Assembly: GCF_947507565.1 (NCBI RefSeq)
Contig: NC_089177.1
Location: 1-64,000, forward strand
Direction of reading: 5' to 3'
DNA: 64,000 bases
From: Oscarella lobularis
Lineage: Eukaryota; Porifera; Homoscleromorpha; Homosclerophorida; Oscarellidae
Under the pieces are notes generated by a model that did no database searches, was not told the DNA's origin, and saw nothing but the letters and a program-made list of their open reading frames with translations. Position 1 is the stretch's first letter. The number at the start of each line of letters is the position of its first letter. Made by a program: the position numbers and the translations under genes. Positions 1 through 11,941 of the stretch are shown here, one piece after another.

Positions 1-3000
1 AGGACAAATTGTCCCAGGACAAATTGTCCGAGGACAAATTGTCCCCAGGACAAATTGTCCCCAGGACAAATTGTCCCAGGACAAATTGTCCCAGGACAAA
101 TTGTCCCCAGGACAAATTGTCCCAGGACAAATTGTCCTAGGACAATTTGTCCCAGGACAAATTGTCCTAGGACAAATTGTCCCCAGGACAAATTGTCCCC
201 AGGACAAATTGTCCCAGGACAAATTGTCCCAGGACAAATTGTTCCCAGGACAAATTGTCCCAGGACAAATTGTCCCAGGACAAATTGTCCCAGGACAAAT
301 TGTCCCAGGACAAATTGTCCACAGGACAAATTGTCCCAGGACAAATTGTCCCCAGGACAAATTGTCCCCAGGACAAATTGTCCCAGGACAAATTGTCCCA
401 GGACAAATTGTCCCCAGGACAAATTGTCCAAGGACAAATTGTCCTAGGACAAATTGTCCCCAGGACAAATTGTCCCAGGACAAATTGTCCCAGGACAAAT
501 TGTCCCAGGACAAATTGTCATAGGACAAATTGTCCCCAGGACAAATTGTCCCCAGGACAAATTGTCCCAGGAAAAATTGTCCTAGGACAAATTGTCCCCA
601 GGACAAATTGTCCCAGGAAAAATTGTCCCCAGGACAAATTGTCCCCAGGACAAATTGTCCCAGGACAAATTGTCCCAGGACAAATTGTTCCCAGGACAAA
701 TTGTCCCAGGACAAATTGTCCCAGGACAAATTGTCCCAGGACAAATTGTCCCAGGACAAATTGTCCACAGGACAAATTGTCCCAGGACAAATTGTCCCCA
801 GGACAAATTGTCCCCAGGACAAATTGTCCCAGGACAAATTGTCCCAGGACAAATTGTCCCCAGGACAAATTGTCCCAGAACAAATTGTCCTAGGACAAAT
901 TGTCCCCAGGACAAATTGTCCCCAGGACAAATTGTCCCAGGACAAATTGTCCCAGGAAAAATTGTCCCCAGGACAAATTGTCTCAGGACAAATTGTCCCA
1001 GGACAAATTGTCCCAGGACAAATTGTTCCAGGACAAATTGTGCCAGGACAAATTGTCGTAGAACAAATTGTGTCAGGACAAATTGTCCCCAGGACAAATT
1101 GTCCCCAAGACAAATTGTCCCCACGACAAATTGTCCCAGGACAAATTGTCGCAGGACAAATTGTGAAGGACAATTTGTCCCCAGGACAAATTGTCCCCAC
1201 GACAAATTGTCCCCAGGACAAATTGTCCCCAGGACAAATTGTCCCAGGACAAATTGTCCCAGGACAAATTGTGAAGGACAATTTGTCCCCAGGACAAATT
1301 GTCCACAGGACAAATTGTCCCAGGACAAATTGTCCCCAGGACAAATTGTCCAATTGTCCCAGGACAAATTGTCCCAGGACAAATTGTCCCAGGACAAATT
1401 GTCCTAGGACAAATTGTCCCCAGGACAAATTGTCCTGAGGACAAATTGTCCCAGGACAAATTGTCCTAGGACAAATTGTCCCCAGGACAAATTGTCCCTA
1501 GGACAAAGTGTCCCAGGACAAATTGTCCCAGGACAAATTGTCCCAGGACAAATTGTCCCAGGACAAATTGTCCTAGGACAAATTGTCCCCAGGACAAATT
1601 GTCCCCAGGACAAATTGTCCCACGACAAATTGTCCCCAGGACAAATTGTCCCAGGACAAATTGTCCCAGGACAAATTGTCCCAGGACAAATTGTCCTAGG
1701 ACAAATTGTCCCCAGGACAAATTGTCCCCAGGACAAATTGTCCCAGGACAAATTGTCCCAGGACAAATTGTCCCAGGACAAATTGTCCCCAGGACAAATT
1801 GTCCCAGGACAAATTGTCCCAGGACAATTTGTCCCCAGGACAAATTGTCCCAGGACAAATTGTCCCAGGACAAATTGTCCCAGGACAAATTGTCCCAGGA
1901 CAAATTGTGCCAGGACAAATTGTCGTAGGACAAATTGTGTCAGGACAATTTGTCCTGGGGACAAATTGTCCCCAGGACAAATTGTCCCAGGACAAATTGT
2001 CCTAGGACAAATTGTCCCCAGGGCAAATTGTCCCCAGGACAAATTGTCCCAGGACAAATTGTCCCAGGACAAATTGTCCCCAGGACAAATTGTCCCAGGA
2101 CAAATTGTCCTAGGACAAATTGTCCCCAGGACAAATTGTCCCAAGGACAAATTGTCCCAGGACAAATTGTCCTAGGACAAATTGTCCCACGACAAATTGT
2201 CCCAGGACAAATTGTCCCAGGACAAATTGTCCCAGGACAAATTGTCCCCAGGACAAATTGTCCCCAGGACAAATTGTCCCAGGACAAATTGTCCCAGGAC
2301 AAATTGTCCCAGGACAAATTGTCCCAGGACAAATTCTCCTAGGACAAATTGTCCCCAGGACAAATTGTCCCCAGGACAAATTGTCCCAGGACAAATTGTC
2401 CCAGGACAAATTGTCCCAGGACAAATTGTCCCCACGACAAATTGTCCCAGGACAAATTGTCGCAGGACAAATTGTGAAGGACAATTTGTCCCCAGGACAA
2501 ATTGTCCCCACGACAAATTCTCCCAGGACAAATTGTCCCAGGACAAATTGTCCCAGGACAAATTGTCCCCAGGACAAATTGTCCCAGGACAAATTGTCCT
2601 AGAACAAATTGTCCCCAGGACAAATTGTCCCCAGGACAAATTGTCCCAGGACAAATTGTCCCAGGACAAATTGTCCCAGGACAAATTGTCCCAGGACAAA
2701 TTGTGCCAGGACAAATTGTCGTAGGACAAATTGTGTCAGGACAATTTGTCCTGGGGACAAATTGTCCCCAGGACTAATTGTCCCAGGACAAATTGTCCTA
2801 GGACAAATTGTCCCCATGACAAATTGTCCCCAGGACAAATTGTCCCAGGACAAATTGTCCCAGGACAAATTGTCCCCAGGACAAATTGTCCCAGGACAAA
2901 TTGTCCTAGGACAAATTGTCCCCAGGACAAATTATCCCCAGGACAAATTGTCCCAGGACAAATTGTCCTAGGACAAATTGTCCCACGACAAATTGTCCCA

Positions 3001-6000
3001 GGACAAATTGTCCCAGGACAAATTGTCCCAGGACAAATTGTCCCCAGGACAAATTGTCCCCAGGACAAATTGTCCCAGGACAAATTGTCCCAGGACAAAT
3101 TGTCCACAGGACAAATTGTCCCAGGACAAATTGTTTCCAGGACAAATTGTCCCCAGGACAAATTGTCCCAGGACAAATTGTCCTAGGACAAATTGTCCCC
3201 AGGACAAATTCTCCCCAGGACAAATTGTCCCAGGACAAATTGTCCTAGGACAAATTGTCCCCAGGACAAATTGTCCCCAGGACAAATTGTCCCAGGACAA
3301 ATTGTCCCAAGACAAATTGTCCCCAGGACAAATTGTCCCAGGACAAATTGTCCTAGGACAAATTGTCCCCAGGACAAATTGTCCCCAGGACAAATTGTCC
3401 CAGGACAAATTGTCCTAGGACAAATTGTCCCACGAAAAATTGTCCCAGGACAAATTGTCCACAGGACAAATTGTCCCAGGACAAATTGTTTCCAGGACAA
3501 ATTGTCCCCAGGACAAATTGTCCCAGGACAAATTGTCCTAGGACAAATTGTCCCCAGGACAAATTGTCCCCAGGACAAATTGTCCCAGGAAAAATTGTCC
3601 TAGGACAAATTGTCCCAGGACAAATTGTCCACAGGACAAATTGTCCCAGGACAAATTGTTTCCAGGACAAATTGTCCCCAGGACAAATTGTCCCAGGACA
3701 AATTGTCCTAGGACAAATTGTCCCCAGGACAAATTGTCCCCAGGACAAATTGTCCCAGGACAAATTGTCCTAGGACAAATTGTCCCCAGGACAAATTGTC
3801 CCCAGGACAAATTGTCCCAGGACAAATTGTCCCCAGGACAAATTGTCCCCAGGACAAATTGTCCCAGGACAAATTGTCCTAGGACAAATTGTCCCCAGGA
3901 CAAATTGTCCCCAGGACAAATTGTCCCAGGACAAATTGTCCTAGGACAAATTGTCCCACGACAAATTGTCCCAGGACAAATTGTCCCAGGACAAATTGTC
4001 CCAGGACAAATTGTCCCCAGGACAAATTGTCCCCAGGACAAATTGTCCCAGGACAAATTGTCCCAGGACAAATTGTCCACAGGACAAATTGTCCCAGGAC
4101 AAATTGTTTCCAGGACAAATTGTCCCCAGGACAAATTGTCCCAGGACAAATTGTCCTAGGACAAATTGTCCCCAGGACAAATTGTCCCCAGGACAAATTG
4201 TCCCAGGAAAAATTGTCCTAGGACAAATTGTCCCCAGGACAAATTGTCCCCAGGACAAATTGTCCCAGGACAAATTGTCCCAGGACAAATTGTCCCCAGG
4301 ACAAATTGTCCCAGGACAAATTGTCCCAGGACAAATTGTCCCCAGGACAAATTATCCCAGGACAAATTGTCCTAGGACAAATTGTCCCACGACAAATTGT
4401 CCCAGGACAAATTGTCCCAGGACAAATTGTCCCAGGACAAATTGTCCCCAGGACAAATTGTCCCCAGGACAAATTGTCCCAGGACAAATTGTCCCAGGAC
4501 AAATTGTCCACAGGACAAATTGTCCCAGGACAAATTGTTTCCAGGACAAATTGTCCCCAGGACAAATTGTCCCAGGACAAATTGTCCTAGGACAAATTGT
4601 CCCCAGGACAAATTGTCCCCAGGACAAATTGTCCCAGGAAAAATTGTCCTAGGACAAATTGTCCCCAGGACAAATTGTCCCCAGGACAAATTGTCCCAGG
4701 ACAAATTGTCCCAGGACAAATTGTCCCCAGGACAAATTGTCCCAGGACAAATTGTCCCAGGACAAATTGTCCCCAGGACAAATTGTCCCAGGACAAATTG
4801 TCCTAGGACAAATTGTCCCCAGGACAAATTGTCCCAGGACAAATTGTCCCAGGACAAATTGTCCCCAGGACAAATTGTCCCAGGACAAATTGTCCGAGGA
4901 CAAATTGTCCCAGGACAAATTGTTCCAGGACAAATTGTGCCAGGACAAATTGTCGTAGGACAAATTGTGTCAGGACAAATTGTCCCCAGGACAAATTGTC
5001 CCCAAGACAAATTGTCCCCACGACAAATTGTCCCAGGACAAATTGTCCCAGGACAAATTGTGAAGGACAATTTGTCCCCAAGACAAATTGTCCCCACGAC
5101 AAATTGTCCCAAGGACAAATTGTCCCCAGGACAAATTGTCCCAGGACAAATTGTCCCAGAACAAATTGTGAAGGACAATTTGTCCCCAGGACAAATTGTC
5201 CACAGGACAAATTCTCCCAGGACAAATTGTCCCCAGGACAAATTGTCCAATTGTCCCAGGACAAATTGTCCCAGGACAAATTGTCCCAGGACAAATTGTC
5301 CTAGGACAAATTGTCCCCAGGACAAATTGTCCCCAGGACAAATTGTCCCAGGACAAATTGTCCCCAGGACAAATTGTCCCCAGGACAAATTGTCCCCAGG
5401 ACAAATTGTCCCAGGACAAATTGTCCCAGGACAAATTGTCCCAGGACAAATTGTCCCAGGACAAATTGTCCCCAGGACAAATTGTCCCCAGGACAAATTG
5501 TCCCAGGACAAATTGTCCCAGGACAAATTGTCCACAGGACAAATTGTCCCAGGACAAATTGTTTCCAGGACAAATTGTCCCCAGGACAAATTGTCCCAGG
5601 ACAAATTGTCCTAGGACAAATTGTCCCCAGGACAAATTGTCCCCAGGACAAATTGTCCCAGGAAAAATTGTCCTAGGACAAATTGTCCCCAGGACAAATT
5701 GTCCCCAGGACAAATTGTCCCAGGACAAATTGTCCCAGGACAAATTGTCCCCAGGACAAATTGTCCCAGGACAAATTGTCCCAGGACAAATTGTCCCCAG
5801 GACAAATTGTCCCAGGACAAATTGTCCTAGGACAAATTGTCCCCAGGACAAATTGTCCCAGGACAAATTGTCCCAGGACAAATTGTCCCCAGGACAAATT
5901 GTCCCAGGACAAATTGTCCGAGGACAAATTGTCCCAGGACAAATTGTTCCAGGACAAATTGTGCCAGGACAAATTGTCGTAGGACAAATTGTGTCAGGAC

Positions 6001-8729
6001 AAATTGTCCCCAGGACAAATTGTCCCCAAGACAAATTGTCCCCACGACAAATTGTCCCAGGACAAATTGTCCCAGGACAAATTGTGAAGGACAATTTGTC
6101 CCCAAGACAAATTGTCCCCACGACAAATTGTCCCAAGGACAAATTGTCCCCAGGACAAATTGTCCCAGGACAAATTGTCCCAGAACAAATTGTGAAGGAC
6201 AATTTGTCCCCAGGACAAATTGTCCACAGGACAAATTCTCCCAGGACAAATTGTCCCCAGGACAAATTGTCCAATTGTCCCAGGACAAATTGTCCCAGGA
6301 CAAATTGTCCCAGGACAAATTGTCCTAGGACAAATTGTCCCCAGGACAAATTGTCCCCAGGACAAATTGTCCCAGGACAAATTGTCCCCAGGACAAATTG
6401 TCCCCAGGACAAATTGTCCCCAGGACAAATTGTCCCAGGACAAATTGTCCCAGGACAAATTGCGAAGGACAAATTGTTCCAGGACAAATTGTGCCAGGAC
6501 AAATTGTCGTAGGACAAATTGTGTCAGGACAATTGTCCCCAGGACAAATTGTCCCCAAGACAAATTGTCCCCACGACAAATTGTCCCAGGACAAATTGTG
6601 AAGGACAATTTGTCCTCAAGACAAATTGTCCCCACGACAAATTGTCCCAAGGACAAATTGTCCCCAGGACAAATTGTCCGAGGACAAATTGTCCCAGGAC
6701 AAATTGTGAAGGACAATTTGTCCCTAGGACAAATTGTCCACAGGACAAATTCTCCCAGGACAAATTGTCCCCAGGACAAATTGTCCAATTGTCCCAGGAC
6801 AAATTGTCCCAGGACAAATTGTCCCGGGACAAATTGTCCTAGGACAAATTGTCCCCAGGACAAATTGTCCCCAGGACAAATTGTCCCAGGACAAATTGTC
6901 CCCAGGACAAAATTGTCCCCAGGACAAATTGTCCCCAGGACAAATTCTCCCAGGACAAATTGTCCCAGGACAAATTGTCCCAGGACAAATTGCGAAGGAC
7001 AATTTGTCCCGAGGACAAATTGTCCCCACGACAAATTGTCCCCAGGACAAATTGTCCCCAGGACAAATTGTCCAAGGACAAATTGTAGCAGGACAAATTG
7101 TCCCAGGACAAATTGTCCTAGGACAAATTGTCCCCAGGACAAATTGTCCTGGGGACAAATTGTCCCCAGGACAAATTGTCCGAGGACAAATTGTCCCAGG
7201 ACAAATTGTCCCAGGACAAATTGTCCCAGGACAAATTGTCCTAGGACAAATTGTCCCCAGGACAAATTGTCCCTAGGACAAATTATCCCCAGGACAAATT
7301 GTCCCAGGACAAATTGTCCCCAGGACAAATTGTCACAGGACAAATTGTCCCAGGACAAATTGTCCCCAGGACAAATTGTCCCCAGGACAAATTGTCCCCA
7401 GGACAAATTGTCTAAGGACAAATTGTTCCAGGACAAATTGTGCCAGGACAAATTGTCGTAGGACAAATTGTGTCAGGACAAATTGTCCCCAGGACAAATT
7501 GTCCCCAAGACAAATTGTCCCCACGACAAATTGTCCCAGGACAAATTGTCCCAGGACAAATTGTGAAGGACAATTTGTCCTCAAGACAAATTGTCCCCAC
7601 GACAAATTGTCCCAAGGACAAATTGTCCCCAGGACAAATTGTCCGAGGACAAATTGTCCCAGGACAAATTGTGAAGGACAATTTGTCCCCAGGACAAATT
7701 GTCCACAGGACAAATTCTCCCAGGACAAATTGTCCCCAGGACAAATTGTCCAATTGTCCCAGGACAAATTGTCCCAGGACAAATTGTCCCGGGACAAATT
7801 GTCCTAGGACAAATTGTCCCCAGGACAAATTGTCCCCAAGACAAATTGTCCCAGGACAAATTGTCCCCAGGACAAAATTGTCCCCAGGACAAATTGTCCC
7901 CAGGACAAATTGTCCCAGGACAAATTGTCCCAGGACAAATTGTCCCAGGACAAATTGCGAAGGACAATTTGTCCCCAGGACAAATTGTCCCCACGACAAA
8001 TTGTCCCCAGGACAAATTGTCCCCAGGACAAATTGTCCCAGGAATAATTGTAGCAGGACAAATTGTCCCAGGACAAATTGTCCTAGGACAAATTGTCCCC
8101 AGGACAAATTGTCCTGGGGACAAATTGTCCCCAGGACAAATTGTCCGAGGACAAATTGTCCCAGGACAAATTGTCCCAGGACAAATTGTCCCAGGACAAA
8201 TTGTCCTAGGACAAATTGTCCCCAGGACAAATTGTCCCTAGGACAAATTGTCCCCAGGACAAATTGTCCCAGGACAAATTGTCCCCAGGACAAATTGTCA
8301 CAGGACAAATTGTCCCAGGACAAATTGTCCCCAGGACAAATTGTCCCCAGGACAAATTGTCACCAGGACAAATTGTCTAAGGACAAATTGTCCCAGGACA
8401 AATTGTGAAGGACAATTTGTCCCCAGGACAAATTGTCCCCACGACAAATTGTCCCCAGGACAAATTGTCCCCAGGACAAATTGTCCCAGGACAAATTGTC
8501 CCAGGACAAATTGTCCCAGGACAAATTGTCCTAGGACAAATTGTCCCCAGGACAAATTGTCCTAGGACAAATTGTCCCAGGACAAATTGTCCCCAGGACA
8601 AATTGTCCCCAGGACAAATTGTCCCCAGGACAATTTGTCCCAGGACAAATTGTCCCCAGGAAAAATTGTCCGAAGACAAATTGTCCCAGGACAATTTGTC
8701 CTGGGGACAAATTGTACCCAAGACAAATT
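1..8729. repeat. Satellite A array 1 (15/16-bp palindromic unit)
   Basis: Uninterrupted tandem array of a unit centred on GGACAAATTGTCC, joined by CA, CCA, TA or variants, giving 15- and 16-bp steps. Length divided by unit size suggests roughly 560 units (estimate). The left end lies outside the window. Higher-order repeats are visible: 4587-5440 recurs at +1024 bp, 4156-4365 recurs at +431 bp, and 6734-7276 recurs with few changes at +965 bp. The right edge has a characteristic run, TTTGTCCTGGGGACAAATTG followed by TACCCAAGACAAATT, where satellite B begins. No gene is seen. Confidence 0.97.
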
Positions 8730-10950
8730 CTGAATAAATGCAGAATTAATTCTGAATAAATGCAGAATTAATTTTGAATTAATGCAGAAGAAATGCCGAA
8801 TTTATTCTGAATTAATGAAGAATTTATTCCGAATAAATGTAAAATTTATTCTGAATTAATGCAGAATTTATTCTGAATTAATGGAGAATTTTTTCTGAAT
8901 TAATGCAGAATTTATTCTGCATTAATCTAGAATAATTTCTGCATTAATGCAGAATTAATTCAGAATTATTCAGAATTTAATCTGAATTAATGCAGAATTT
9001 ATTCTGAATTAATTTAGAATTTATTCTGAATTATTGCAGAATTTATTCTGAATTAATGCAGAATTTATTCTGAATAAATGCAGAAGGTATTCTGAATTAA
9101 TGCAGAATTTATTCTGAATTAATGCAGAATTAATTCAGAATTTATTCTGAATTAATGCAGAATTTATTCTGAACTAATGCAGAATTTATTCTGAATTAAT
9201 GCAGAATTTATTCTGAATAAATGCAGAATCAATTCTGAATTAATGCAGAATTAATTCAGAATTTATTCTGAATTAATGCAGAATTTATTCTGAATTAATG
9301 CAGAACTTATTCTGAATAAAAGCAGAATTTATTCTGAATTAATGCAGAATTTATTCGGAACTAATGCCGAATTTATTCTGAATAAATGCAGAATTTATTC
9401 TGAATTAATGCAGAATTTATTCTGAATTAATGCAGAATTTATTCTGAATTAATGCAGAATTTATTCTTAATAAATGTAGCATTTATTCTGAATTAATTCA
9501 GAATTAATTCTGAATTAATGCAGAATTTATTCTGAATTAATGCAGAATTTATTCTGAATAAATGCAGAATTAATTCTGAATTAATGCAGAATAAATGCGA
9601 AATTTATTCTGAATTAATGCAGAATTTATTTTGAATGAATTCAGAATTTATTCTGAATTAATGCAGAATTTATTCTGAATTAATGCAGTATTTATTCTGA
9701 ATAAATGCAGAAGATATTCTGAATTAAAGCAGAATTTATTCTGAATTAATGCAGAATTTATTCTGAATTAATGCAAAATTAATTCTGAATAAATGCAGAA
9801 TTAATTCTGAATTCATGCAGAATTAATTCAGAATTTATTCTGAATAAATGCAGAATTAATTCTGAATTAATGCAGAAAAAATGCGCAATTTATTCTGAAT
9901 TAATGCAGAATTTATTCTGAATTAATGCAGAATTAATTCTGAATAAATACAGAATTAATTCTCAATTAATGCAGAATTTATTCTGAATTAATGCAGAACT
10001 TATTCTGAATTAATGCAGAATTTATTCTGAATAAATGCAGAATTTATTCTGAATTAAAGCAGAATTTATTCTGAATTAATGCAGAATTAATTCAGAATTT
10101 ATTCTGAATTAATGCAGAATTTATTCTGAACTAATGCAGAATTTATTCTGAATTAATACAAAATTAATTCTGAATAAATGCAGAATCAATTCTGAATTAA
10201 TGCAGAATTAATTCAGAATTTATTCTGAATTAATGCAGATATATTCTGAATTAATGCAGAACTTGTTTTGAATAAAAGCAGAATTTATTCTGAATTAATG
10301 CAGAATTTATTCGGAACTAATGTCGAATTTTTTCTGAATTTATTCTGAATTAATGCAGAATTTATTCTGAATTAATGCAGAACTTATTCTGAATTAATGC
10401 AGAATTTATTCTGAATAAATGTAGCATTTATTCTGAATTAATTCAGAATTAATTCTGAATTAATGCAGAATTTATTCTGAATTAATGCAGAATTTATTCT
10501 GAATAAATGCAGAAGTTATTCTGAATTAATGCAGAATTTATCCTGAATTAATGCAGAATTAATTCAGAATTTATTCTGAATTAATGCAGAATTTATTCTG
10601 AATTAATGCAGAATTTATTCTGAATTAATGCAGTATTTATTCTGAATAAATGCAGAAGTTATTCTGAATTAAAGCAGACTTTATTCTGAATTAATGCAGA
10701 ATTTATTCTGAATTAATGCAAAATTAATTCTGAATAAATGCAGAATTATAATTCTGAATTAATGCAGAATTAATTCAGAATTTATTCTGAATAAATGCAG
10801 AATTAATTCTGAATTAATGCAGAAAAAATGCGGAATTTATTCTGAATTAATGCAGAATTTATTCTGAATTAATGCAGAATTAATTCTGAATAAATACAGA
10901 ATTAATTCTGAATTAATACAGAATTAATTCTGAATTAATGCAGAATAAAA
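8730..10950. repeat. Satellite B, left arm of composite unit 1
   Basis: AT-rich tandem array whose 22-bp unit alternates two related 11-mers, AGAATTTATTC and TGAATTAATGC, with many GAATTAATTC palindromes. It is the longest left arm in the window (2.2 kb). Part of it looks internally duplicated: the pattern around 9100-9900 resembles 10080-10900. No gene seen. Confidence 0.95.
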
Positions 10951-11307
10951 GATCGTGAACTTACGTAGACAAGGTGCTTCAGCTTTCTTTTCAACATTCT
11001 ATATTCTTTACGAGAGCTATGCTGCCATGAAGCATCCATGATCGTATGTAAGGTGAAGAAAACGACAGGCGCTCCGTCGTGAGTCGACGATACGTCGGCG
11101 ATCGTTCTAAAAGATCGCTCGTACACCCCGAAACGCCATGACGACGAAAAACTTAGCAATAACCGTTCAGAAAGTGACGGAACACGACAAGAAGTCGATC
11201 AAGAACCTCAAACTCGCTCGCTAAGCGATGCACTTGAGACGAACGACGAGCAGGGCTTTTCGAGTGTAACGCGCGCTAAAACATCGCGAAAAAATCTCAC
11301 ATTCTCT
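10951..11307. repeat. Composite-satellite core, copy 1 (357 bp)
   Basis: Non-repetitive, CpG-rich block (many CGTCG, CGATCG and GCGCGC words) embedded between two satellite B arms. It is nearly identical to the cores at 15405, 20257, 23646 and 25842. On the minus strand a 74-codon open stretch (10935-11159) starts only with a non-ATG codon and runs out into satellite B. The same strand carries a splice-donor-like CTAC|GTAAGT near 10963. I do not recognise it as any gene, RNA or known transposon domain. Confidence 0.9.
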
Positions 11308-11941
11308 GAATAAACACAGAATTTATTCTGACTTAATGCAGGATTTATTCTGAATTAATTCAGAATTTATTCTGAATTAATTCAGAATTTATACTGAATT
11401 AATGTAGAATTAATGAAGAATTAATGAAGAATTTATTCTGCATTAATTCAGAATAAAATTCAGCATTAATTCAGAATAAAATCTGCATTAATTGAGAATA
11501 AATTCTGCATTAATTCAGAATAAATTCTGCATTAATTGAGAATAAATTCTGCATTAATTCAGAATTAATTCTGAATTAATTCAGATTTTATTCTGAATTA
11601 TTGCAGAATTAATTCTGATAAAATGCAAAATAAATTCAAAATTAATGCAGAATAAATGCGGAATTTATTCTGAATAAATGCAAAATTTATTCTGAATTAA
11701 TGCAGAATTTATTCTCAATTATTGCAGAATAAATGCGAAATTTATTCTCAATTAATTCAGAATTTATTCTGAAATTATTCTAGATTAATGCAGAATTTAT
11801 TCCGAAATAATGCAGAATTTATTTTCAATTATTGCAGAATTAATTCTGAATAAATGCAGAATTAATTCTTAATTCATGCAGAATAAATCGGGAATTTATT
11901 CTGCATGAATGCAGAATTTATTCTGAATTAACTTAGAATTT
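11308..11941. repeat. Satellite B', right arm of unit 1 (634 bp)
   Basis: AT-rich B-type repeat right of the core. From about 11434 to 11575 the unit reads in the opposite orientation (TTCTGCATTAATTCAG), then returns to the left-arm orientation. The length, 634 bp, is the same in units 1, 2, 3 and 5. It ends at a conserved junction, AACTTAGAATTTCAAGGAAC, leading into satellite A. Confidence 0.93.

Noticed and set aside
177-6517. Very long ORFs (up to about 500 codons) on both strands with pentapeptide repeats
   Set aside because: They exist because the 15-bp satellite unit lacks stops in every frame; overlapping frames on both strands are equally open, starts are arbitrary and no domain is present.
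10935-11159. 74-codon ORF in each core copy as a real small protein
   Set aside because: Starts with a non-ATG codon, ends inside AT-rich satellite, no homology recognised; identity among copies reflects recent amplification.
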